Of a stretch of 64,000 nucleotides of DNA, positions 8,713 through 18,300 are shown one piece after another (the first letter of the stretch is position 1; the number at the start of each line of letters is the position of its first letter). Under the pieces are notes generated by a model that ran no database searches, was not told the DNA's origin, and saw only the letters and a list, made by a program, of their open reading frames with translations. Position numbers and translations under genes: made by a program. The stretch is from a virus. The stretch spans positions 1-64,000 of the IMG/VR virus record IMGVR_UViG_3300037493_003174, one strand, 5' to 3'.

Positions 8713-9755
8713 TGGATTTTAATTACACACTTAAGTATCGCACATTTGATTCTTTACTAGAAGATGTCAGTATTGACTTAAATACTCTGGCCTTAGAGAA
8801 TATGATTGAGCCTCAGCAGCTTATCAAAGTAGCGCGCAGATTAAACTATGATCTTGGTTTAAGAATAAATCAAACTAAAGAAGCTGTATTAGAGGTTTGT
8901 CATGGAAGAGTTAAGCTCCCTGATGATTTCTATGTATGGAATTATGGAATGGTGTGTGGTGAATATACTGTTATGACTGGTTATGGTGGACAAGTTTCTG
9001 GAACTAATATTCAAGAGGTTCCTTATAGAGAGTTTCCAGCTACAGTTGATCAGTGTGCGCCTCCTACAGTTAATTGTAGAACCTGTAATTCTAATCCTTG
9101 TAATCATACTGCAGCATGTGATCTTAATCATCCTATAGTAGATCCAATACCAACTGAGTATGATCCAAATAATCCTTATGGTAATACATGCATTGCTCCA
9201 AGAGTATTTATGAACTGTAAAGGAGAGAAATGGGAACTGATACAAGAACTTAATCCAGTTCAATCAAGAGTTTACACATCTTTGGTTCCTTTAAGAATGA
9301 AGAAGAGTCAGAATATAGATTGTGAATGTCCAAATCTTTATTACAATACAGCTAATGAAGGTTGGCTAAAGGATAATTACTTATACACAACTTTTCAAAC
9401 TGGTCATGTTTACATAAACTACCAGGGAGAGATGACTGATGAGAATAATAATTTAATGGTTCCTAATCATGAATTAATCAATGACTATTATGAATATGCA
9501 TTGAAGAAAAGAATAATAGAAAACTTAGCTCTTAACGGAGAAGACATGGCTCAAAAGCTACAACTTATTATTCCAGAATTTAGAGCAGCAAGAAATGCAG
9601 CACTAAGTTTAGTTAATACACCAAACTTTAAAGAAATGGAAAAAGTATGGTGGACAAACAGAAAAGCACAGTATGCAAAATACTATGATATGTTTAAAAG
9701 TTATAGTCCAAATGATCCATACTTTAGAAGAACAGGAACTTCAAGACTGATGTAA
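8712..9755 (+). CDS. Probable ring/adaptor protein, 347 aa
   Basis: The opening residues (about 1-70: TFDSLLEDVSIDLNTLALENMIEPQQLIK split by short loops) resemble conserved connector proteins of crAss-like phages. A Cys-rich insert lies near residues 115-165 (CAPPTVNCRTCNSNPC region). The C-terminal half has an NYQGEMTDEN turn and long helices. No enzyme motif is present. The gene is joined to both neighbours by TAATG overlaps. It is likely part of the ring stack between portal and tail tube or muzzle; this assignment rests on gene order. Confidence 0.6.
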   Translation: MDFNYTLKYRTFDSLLEDVSIDLNTLALENMIEPQQLIKVARRLNYDLGLRINQTKEAVLEVCHGRVKLPDDFYVWNYGMVCGEYTVMTGYGGQVSGTNIQEVPYREFPATVDQCAPPTVNCRTCNSNPCNHTAACDLNHPIVDPIPTEYDPNNPYGNTCIAPRVFMNCKGEKWELIQELNPVQSRVYTSLVPLRMKKSQNIDCECPNLYYNTANEGWLKDNYLYTTFQTGHVYINYQGEMTDENNNLMVPNHELINDYYEYALKKRIIENLALNGEDMAQKLQLIIPEFRAARNAALSLVNTPNFKEMEKVWWTNRKAQYAKYYDMFKSYSPNDPYFRRTGTSRLM

Positions 9756-12700
9756 TGGCAAAAGGTTTACAGAATACAACTCAGAATGTTACCCGTAGTT
9801 TTTCTAAGGGGATGAACAAAGATGCCGATCCTTCTTTTGTAGGAGATGGGATGTGGACACATGCAAGAAATGCAACAAACAACACAGATGAGGGTAACAT
9901 TGGAACTCTTTCTAATGAGCAGTCTAATGTTCTTTGTGCAACTGCAGGATTAACAATGCCCGCTACTGCAGTAGACAAATATATCATTGGTACTATACAA
10001 CTATATTCAGATAAGTGGATAGTATTTACAGCAGGTCATGACTCAACTGGTATTCCAGTTATGTCAGAGATTGGTTTACTTGAAACTGATAACTGTATTT
10101 ATAGACCTATTGTTCAAGATGCCTGTCTTAAGTTTGATAAAAGATATTTAATAAGTGGAGCTTCAAGAGAGAAAGAAGATTGTACTTGGCAAGTATATTT
10201 TGCAGATGGTCTAAATCCAGATAGAGTTTTAAATGTAGGAGATCCTCAAACATGGCCAACGGCTAACTATTATTGGATAGGTCAATCTAATATAAACTAT
10301 TACTCAAATGGTACAAATGTACTTTTATGGCCAGGCGTAAAGTGGAAACAAATATGTACTGATGAAACAGGTGTATCAGAAACACAACCTGATGTTTGGC
10401 CTTCTGGTCATCCAATAGGTTGTATTACATGTGTTGATATTAATCAGTTAGATTGTGAGAAGATTAGATTAGCAAGACTAATGAAGACACCTTGTCTTAA
10501 TTTAATATTTGGTAATCAAGGTGGCACATTAAGAAATGGAACTTATTTTGCAACTATAGCATATAGTATCAAAGGTCAAAAAGTTACAGACTATTTTTCT
10601 CAAAGTAATAATCAACAAATTTGGACTTCCCAGGATTTACAAGGTTCACTTGTGCTTGAGCTAGAAGCTGACAGTGTAAACTTTGATGAGTTTATCTTGG
10701 TCATTGTACAAAATATAAACCAAGGAACTGTTGCAAAACAGATTGGTATATATTCTACTAGAACAACTATTATTGCTTTAGATCAAATAAAGGAAGATTT
10801 AATAACTGTACCATTAGAGCAACTTCCAATTCAGACACCAGTTTTTGAAAAATCTGATCAGATTGCTGAAGTAAATAATTACTTGCTTAGAGTTGGCCCA
10901 ACTTCTAAATTTGATTTTAACTATCAACCTTTAGCTAATCTTATTAGAGCTAGGTGGGCTTCAGTTGAGTATCCATCAGATTACTATGTTAAAAATGGAA
11001 ACAAAGCAAGTTATTTAAGAGATGAAGTTTATTGTTTCTTCATTAGATGGGTATATGATACAGGTGATAAATCTGCTTCTTATCATATTCCAGGAAGAGC
11101 CCCTGGATTATATAATGGAATACCAGAAGACGGAATAAGTTTTAATGAAAATGCATTAAGTGCAAGTGATAATGTATTTGAAGTATTTAACACAGCTTCA
11201 ATTGGAACAATACCTAGTGGTCTATCAACTACAACAGATGATGGAGGTACAGTAATTGCAGTTGGAAACATGGGCTATTGGGAATCTACTGAAAAATATC
11301 CAGATAATACACCGGAAATTTGGAATACAAGCTTTCAATGCTGGACAGGATTTTATAATCAACCAAGTAATGTTTATGATTTATGTGGTGATAACATAAG
11401 ACATCACAAGTTTCCAGACAACTGTTTAGATCCAAGTGCAAATAAACTTACTAATCATTTTAAACCTACAGTAAGTAATCAACCTAATGAATTAAAAATT
11501 AGATTGCTAGGAGTTTATTTTGAAAATATTGCATATCCAAAAGATAATGAAGGAAATGATATTCCAGGAATTATTGGATATGAAATCTTAAGAGGTTCAA
11601 GAGAAGGTAATAAGTCTATCATTGCAAAAGGTATGCTTAACAATTTTAGAACATATGATATTGTTGGACAAGTAAATAATCCAGCTGCTCCAAGAAAAGG
11701 TATCTATGCAAATTATCCATTTAATACTATTAAACCTTTTTATAATACAGGTACAGGTACTGATCATAACAGAGGTCTTATTGATCCCTATATAAGAATT
11801 CCAGATCCTAATGATCCTCAAAATAGTGTGCTTGATCAAAACGTTCCCTTAGATTTTGTTAGTTTTCATTCTCCAGATACAAGTTTTAGAACTCCCTTTT
11901 TATCTGCAACAGAACTTAAAATTTATGGATACTTAAGAGGAGCCTCAACTCAAAGATTTATTGAACCAAATCAACATCCTAAGTTTAAATTATTTTCTGA
12001 TCTTGCTATTGCACCAATGTTTGTAGTTGGAATTGCTGAAGCTATTGTATCTGTGATAGGTAAAAGAACATTTAGTGATCCCTCTGTGCAATCTTATACT
12101 GAACAAATGAGGGGTACTGCTGGTGTTGGTGCAATCAATCTTACATTAGGTCCAACAGGTGTAGGACAACTTACTTCAGGAACAAGTATAGCGGGTGCAG
12201 GTGGAAGAATTGATGATTCAGCAGCACAAAACACAGCTTTAGGACTTATACGTAATCTACCTGGAGGTATTACATCATGGAACCAATTTTGGAATACATA
12301 TTATTCATCAGGTAATGCAATTATTGATGTACCCTTAATGATTGCTGGAGGTTTTCCATTAACTACAGTGGGTATTGCTACAACAGCACTTAGGACTGTA
12401 CTAAACAACAATGCAAATAATGCAGGTATCCCCTTAGCAAACCAAACAGGAACTATTGAGTTACCTAACTTTGCATATTTACCTGCAGCATTAAGAATTG
12501 CTTCTGGAGTAAGTCAACTATTATTCTATTTTTCTGAAGGAGCTAATCTTGCTGCTGATATTATTAGAGCTATTATTCCTTATACACAATATGCATTACA
12601 AATGATTGCTCATGGGTTCTACTCAGATATGAGATCACCTGATGCTTCAAAATTATTTAGATTTAATATTGAAGATAGCTCTTACATAAGAGATAATATT

Positions 12701-15355
12701 ATGCAGATGCCGGGTTATTATAATGCAGCAGGTACTTTCCAATCTTACAGTATTAATAACCTTAAAAGATCTGACGCAGTTGTAATAAGAACAGATGCTG
12801 GTCCAAATTATGCAGGCCCCTATAGTAATGGTGTTATTGGTCCAAACTATATTCTTGAATCTTTAAGCTATGTAGATCAATCATTAACTACTCTTGGACA
12901 TATACAGCAAAATGGTTTGGTTAATGCAGTTACATTAAATTCCTATTTTCCTAATCCAAATGTAGGTCCAAATTTTGAGTATAAAGATGCTAATTTTGCT
13001 TTGCCTATTGCTAGTCATTATGCAGCAATGAAAGTAAGAATCCAAAATCAATATGGTCAACTACAAGCTATAAAACAAATTGTAATAACTCCATGTGAGC
13101 AAAAGTTTAATTACAATACTTTAGAACCATGGGGTCCTTATAATCAATGTGGATCATGTAATCTTGCAGTTGTTATTAAAAAGATTAATATTACTCCAAT
13201 ATTTTTTGGTGGAGATGTTTATATAAATAGATACACAGAAAAAAATTCAATGTTCTTTTTTTATGATTGGTTATATGGTCAGCCTGATGGATTTGAATAT
13301 AACTATGCAATTCATCAGATGATTCCTGAACCAAGATTTTATGTTAACTCTAAAAAGTATGAAGTATCAGATCTTAATCCTGCTAACTTAAATGCAGTAA
13401 CACCCGGAACAGGAGCCTTTCCAACAAGATTTTATAGAATGGATCATGGGCCAACAAATACAAATCCAGGATATGACTATACGGATGATACAGCAGGAGA
13501 TTATCCAGGTGTGTTTAGACCAAAAGATTCATACTTCTATTTAGCTGTTTCTTCTGTAAGAGATTTCTTTGTTGAGTCAGATGTGATAGTAGACTATAGA
13601 GAAGCTGGAGACTATGAATGGGAAAAACATTATGACCCATACCGGTATACTCAACTTAGTAGAATGTTTGATATGAATCCTGATATTATTACAAGAGGTA
13701 ACTGGTATAGATATGATTATTCATTAAGTGTAAGTAAACTATATAATCAGTATTTCTCTTCTGGTAATTTACAAAATAGATACTATAATCCAAATGTATC
13801 TCAACTATGTTATACATATCTTCCAGATAGAATTTATTATTCATTGCAACAACAAGATGAATCATTTAAAGATAGTTGGTTTATATTTTTACCAAATAAC
13901 TATAGAGAATTTAAGTCTCAGATATCTGGTGTTAAGTCTATAAATAAAAGTGGTTTATTTATTACATTTAAAAATGACAGCCCCCAAATGTTCCAAGGTG
14001 TTGATACACTTCAGACAGATTTAGGAACTAAGATAACTATTGGTGATGGTGGTTTATTTTCTCAACCCGCTCAATCTGTTTCAAATGCCGATAGACCATA
14101 TGAGTATGGATCATCTCAAAGTAGACTTGGAGTTATCTCTACCCCAGCAGGCTTATTCTATGCATCACAAAATCAAGGTAAGTTGTTTAGTTATGGAGGA
14201 GGGTTAAAAGAAATATCTCAAGTTGGATTAAAATGGTGGTATTCAATGTTCTTAAGATGTAAACTTATAACTCAGTTTCCTGATTATCCATGGCAAGATA
14301 ATCCAGTAGCTGGTGTAGGTGTACAGGCTGTATATGATAATGAAAATTCTAGACTTTACTTTAGTAAAAAAGATTATATTGTTAAAGATGGAATTGATTT
14401 AGATAGAGTAGATTATGTACCATTAGTAGTTGACTGCCGTCAAATAAGTAATGGTAAAGGCTATAGAAAAGGACAAGGAGATTTCTTTACCTTAGATGGT
14501 AATGGAAGATATTTATTAGGTGATCCTGCTATATTTGAAAGTGCCTCTTGGACAGCAAGTTATGATCCTAAGAATGAGATGTGGATTTCATTTCATGACT
14601 GGCATCCTGATTTAGTAATGCCAAGTAAAACTATTTTCTTAACAACAAAGAAAAATAGTTTTTGGAAACATAACTATGTATGTGATTCTTATTGTAAGTT
14701 CTATGGAATAGAATATCCTTTTGAGATTGAAACTCCTATTGTTACTGGTCAATCACCAACAGTAATTAAGTCATTTGAATACATTATTGAAGCATATAAA
14801 CATGCAGCAAACTGTGTTGATCAATTTCAAGTATTAGACTATAACTTTGATACAGCAATTGTTCATAATGCAGAGCAAGTATCTGGATACTTAAATTTAA
14901 ATATATTTCCTAAAAACAATATTACATTGAGTTTAGAATATCCTAAGTTTAATCCATCTATTCCCATGATCATTAGGGATACAGTAGTTGGTCTGCCTGG
15001 ATTTGATATCTTGTTCTCAAAAGAAGAAAACAAATATAGATTTAATCAGTTCTGGGATGTAACAAGAGACAGAGGAGAATTTCCTATTGGTTCTGGTTAT
15101 CCTCCACAGGGCCCATTAGTTCCAGGAACAACTGAGTTGCTTGGTAATTATCCTCAAGAGATTGCATGGATTACATTACCTGATGGATACCGTAGAGAAT
15201 TAAATCTTATAAATTTAGATTACAACAAAGCTCAATTACAAAGAAAAAAGTTCAGACATTATTTAAACTATATAACTTTAAGAAAAGAAATTTCTGGTAA
15301 TATTAACATGGTTGTTAAAGTACTAAACAGTAAGAATCAATCTTCTTTAAGATAA
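9755..15355 (+). CDS. Tail stabilisation (muzzle-type) protein
   Basis: The protein has 1866 residues. The N-terminus (TRSFSKGMNKDADPSFVGDG, then ARNATNNTDEGNIGTLSNEQ) is the hallmark of the large protein called stabilisation or muzzle-type in crAss-like phages: a GMNKD.DP.....G motif followed by ARNA. The body is rich in Asn, Tyr and Gly and predicted mainly beta. A hydrophobic Ala/Gly-rich region is found near residues 750-960. The C-terminus (YNKAQLQRKKFRHYLNYITLRKE) is basic. It is coupled to the ring-type genes upstream and to the 1618-aa protein downstream by TAATG overlaps. It should form the distal tail tube or its cap. It is longer than I remember for relatives in gut phages. Confidence 0.75.
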   Translation: MAKGLQNTTQNVTRSFSKGMNKDADPSFVGDGMWTHARNATNNTDEGNIGTLSNEQSNVLCATAGLTMPATAVDKYIIGTIQLYSDKWIVFTAGHDSTGIPVMSEIGLLETDNCIYRPIVQDACLKFDKRYLISGASREKEDCTWQVYFADGLNPDRVLNVGDPQTWPTANYYWIGQSNINYYSNGTNVLLWPGVKWKQICTDETGVSETQPDVWPSGHPIGCITCVDINQLDCEKIRLARLMKTPCLNLIFGNQGGTLRNGTYFATIAYSIKGQKVTDYFSQSNNQQIWTSQDLQGSLVLELEADSVNFDEFILVIVQNINQGTVAKQIGIYSTRTTIIALDQIKEDLITVPLEQLPIQTPVFEKSDQIAEVNNYLLRVGPTSKFDFNYQPLANLIRARWASVEYPSDYYVKNGNKASYLRDEVYCFFIRWVYDTGDKSASYHIPGRAPGLYNGIPEDGISFNENALSASDNVFEVFNTASIGTIPSGLSTTTDDGGTVIAVGNMGYWESTEKYPDNTPEIWNTSFQCWTGFYNQPSNVYDLCGDNIRHHKFPDNCLDPSANKLTNHFKPTVSNQPNELKIRLLGVYFENIAYPKDNEGNDIPGIIGYEILRGSREGNKSIIAKGMLNNFRTYDIVGQVNNPAAPRKGIYANYPFNTIKPFYNTGTGTDHNRGLIDPYIRIPDPNDPQNSVLDQNVPLDFVSFHSPDTSFRTPFLSATELKIYGYLRGASTQRFIEPNQHPKFKLFSDLAIAPMFVVGIAEAIVSVIGKRTFSDPSVQSYTEQMRGTAGVGAINLTLGPTGVGQLTSGTSIAGAGGRIDDSAAQNTALGLIRNLPGGITSWNQFWNTYYSSGNAIIDVPLMIAGGFPLTTVGIATTALRTVLNNNANNAGIPLANQTGTIELPNFAYLPAALRIASGVSQLLFYFSEGANLAADIIRAIIPYTQYALQMIAHGFYSDMRSPDASKLFRFNIEDSSYIRDNIMQMPGYYNAAGTFQSYSINNLKRSDAVVIRTDAGPNYAGPYSNGVIGPNYILESLSYVDQSLTTLGHIQQNGLVNAVTLNSYFPNPNVGPNFEYKDANFALPIASHYAAMKVRIQNQYGQLQAIKQIVITPCEQKFNYNTLEPWGPYNQCGSCNLAVVIKKINITPIFFGGDVYINRYTEKNSMFFFYDWLYGQPDGFEYNYAIHQMIPEPRFYVNSKKYEVSDLNPANLNAVTPGTGAFPTRFYRMDHGPTNTNPGYDYTDDTAGDYPGVFRPKDSYFYLAVSSVRDFFVESDVIVDYREAGDYEWEKHYDPYRYTQLSRMFDMNPDIITRGNWYRYDYSLSVSKLYNQYFSSGNLQNRYYNPNVSQLCYTYLPDRIYYSLQQQDESFKDSWFIFLPNNYREFKSQISGVKSINKSGLFITFKNDSPQMFQGVDTLQTDLGTKITIGDGGLFSQPAQSVSNADRPYEYGSSQSRLGVISTPAGLFYASQNQGKLFSYGGGLKEISQVGLKWWYSMFLRCKLITQFPDYPWQDNPVAGVGVQAVYDNENSRLYFSKKDYIVKDGIDLDRVDYVPLVVDCRQISNGKGYRKGQGDFFTLDGNGRYLLGDPAIFESASWTASYDPKNEMWISFHDWHPDLVMPSKTIFLTTKKNSFWKHNYVCDSYCKFYGIEYPFEIETPIVTGQSPTVIKSFEYIIEAYKHAANCVDQFQVLDYNFDTAIVHNAEQVSGYLNLNIFPKNNITLSLEYPKFNPSIPMIIRDTVVGLPGFDILFSKEENKYRFNQFWDVTRDRGEFPIGSGYPPQGPLVPGTTELLGNYPQEIAWITLPDGYRRELNLINLDYNKAQLQRKKFRHYLNYITLRKEISGNINMVVKVLNSKNQSSLR

Positions 15356-18300
15356 TGAATAAGAAATCCAAATCTAAGATTATTGTTGATCCAAGAGGCC
15401 AGTGGGCACATCCTGGAAAACTAACAAGAATACCTGGTAATGATATTACTATGCAAGGTGTTCCATATCCAGTTATGGCATATCCTGATTTTGGTTCACC
15501 TGTAATGATGCATCCAGAAGAAGAATATAATTTTCCGGGTGCTAAGTATGTTGATGAATATCCAGAAATGAAGTCAGGTAGGAATACAGATAAGCATGTC
15601 ATAGTAAAACAATCTACTATAAAAGGAGCAGACAAAGGTTTATTTTCTAATCAAAGCTTTAAAAAAAATCAACTTATAGGTTTAGCGCATAGAGATGGTC
15701 AACCAGTAGGAGAGATTGGAAAGATGCATAATCACTCTGATAAACCTAACATGTATAGTGTTAAGAAAGGTAATGAAAGACATGTCTATGCAAAAAGAGA
15801 TATTAAAGCTGGGGAAGAGTTAACAACTGATTACAAGCTTCAACCAGAACTTGAGCAACCTGATGATTTTAAAAAAGGTGGGCAATCACCTAAAATAAGA
15901 ATACCAACAAGCCCTAAAGGAATTAAGTCAAAAGCTTATTCAAGAAGTCTTGAAGCAACAAATAGATTATTTGCTCTTAATCCTTTGTTTGAAGTACCTA
16001 AATCTAGAAAAAGAAAAATCTTTGATCCTAATGCTAGTTTCTATGAAAATGGTGGTATAGTATCATTTGACTATGATGATACTCTCACAAGTGATGCAGG
16101 GATGCAAATGGCTATGAATATACCTAATGATCAGAAGTATATAGTATCTGCTAGAGGAGAAGTTACTCCAGGTATGATTGATAGAGCCCGTAATGCGGGT
16201 ATTTCAGAAGATAGAATCTTTGCTATGGGTTCAGATGAAGCTAAGGTAGCTAAAGTAAAAGAACTTGGTATTGATAGACATATTGATAATAAACAATCAG
16301 TAGTAGATCAGCTAGGTACTAATGGTCAGTTATTTAAAGCGGGGGGTCAATCATCTTCTAATGACTATATTGAAATGGAACTAAGCCCAGAAGAGATACA
16401 AGTATATAGAGATGGTGGTTATACAGTAGAAGAACTTGATGATTATAAAAAAGGTGGTGCTTTACTTACTAAGAAAGTAACTTGTAAAAAATGTGGTTGG
16501 ACGTGGGATGCTGCAGATGGTGGTAATGATATGACTACATGTCATAAGTGTGGTGGCCAAGGATTAATACATGCTCAAAAGGGGGGGCAATCAAATTTTT
16601 ATACTGTATCTGGTAGTGAAGGTGTTTACAAAAAAGTTAATGGTAAATGGGAAGTAGATTGGAATAAATCTGGAAAGTTTCAACCATTATCAAAAGGTGA
16701 TGTTGAAAAAAGAACAGCAGTTTTAAATAAACAAGCTAAACTTTTATATGATTCAGATTACAATGATCTTGCAAACTCAAGAGACTATAAAGCTGTACCA
16801 AAAACAGTAATACAAAAAGCTCCAACAGTAGAACAGAAAAAAGTACAAGCAACTTTTAATAAAGACTTTAAAGTTACAGACAAAAGTAAACTTGAAAAAG
16901 TTCAAGATAAAATTAAAACAGATCAAGAAAACTTAATTAAATGGGGTCAAGAAAATAATGTACCTGTAGATCAAAAACAATTAGATGATGTAGAAAATTG
17001 GGGAATGAATGTTTATGGTAAAGTGGGTAATCAAGCAAACCCTGATACAATAAAACAAGTTACTCCAGAAGAAGCACAAGAGTTCTGGGATAAAGCAGGT
17101 GATATAGCTGCAAATCCTATGACAGCCGCAGGGTTTTTTATGCGTGGTCAAGATATTCCAGACTATATGCAGAGAGATATGGATCGTGGTACATTTGGTT
17201 ATTATGCAAATGGTCAGTTACATACTGAAAGAAATCCATTAGACTTTGCTCTTGCTGACATGACTGGATTAAGTATGATTAATGATGCAAGAAGTGCTTA
17301 CAAAGGTATAAAAGATAAAAATGTAAGTGAAGCTGGCTTAGGTTTACTAGGATTTATACCAGGTGTGAGTGAAGCAAGAAAAGCAGGAAAAGTTATTAAT
17401 GCTGCAGATGCTGTAAATGATACGCGTAAAGCTATAAATTTTTCAGGTCCCATGGTACATTCTTATGGAGATAGAGCAGAAGTATTAGGTGCTTTATCTC
17501 AAAGAGGTAAAAACTGGGACAAGTTAGGAGCTAAAGGAGAAGATCTTTTACATAAAGACATGGTAAATTATCATGGAACATATTCTGGAAGACCCATTGT
17601 TGAAGTTAAAATGCCTGATGGTTCTTCTGAAATGTTTTATAAATCTTCTGGATGGGCAAAAAAAGCAGGAGCTGCAGACAATGGTACCACAGAAGGTATG
17701 TGGCAAGTTTATGGTGGACATGCAGATGACTCCAATAATTGGTTTATGAAAGATGATAATGTACATGTTCCAGGCTTAAGTTATAAAGATTACTATGGAA
17801 GTAATACATTCCGTGGTATGGCAGAGAATATGGATAAAACATTAATGCAAAAATATGGTTTGCAATCTACAAATGAACTTGATGATGTATTAAATTTTCA
17901 AAACAGATATGGAGCTGTTGATACCTATACTCCAAAAAGAAAAACTGGTGGTTTTATTGAACTTGATCTTGATGAGGAAGAAATAGAATACTATAGAAAA
18001 GGTGGGTTTACTATAGAGGAAGTTAAGTTTCAAGATGGTGGTATGCCAACTGTTCCAACTATGCAAGAAAGTCAGACTCAGGTTGTCACTCCTATGTTAG
18101 TACCTGACATGATGCCTACAGGAGATCTTGTTGCACCTCCAGTTGTTACTGAACCTATAGTGGCTACAACAGTTCAACAACCAGCTACCCTAGTGAACAC
18201 TCCAGTAATAGATCAACCAACACCTACTAAGAAAGAAGTAGAGAAAGTAGCAATGCCAAAGATTGAACAATCAGGTGATGTTAAAGCAATTCAAAAGAAA

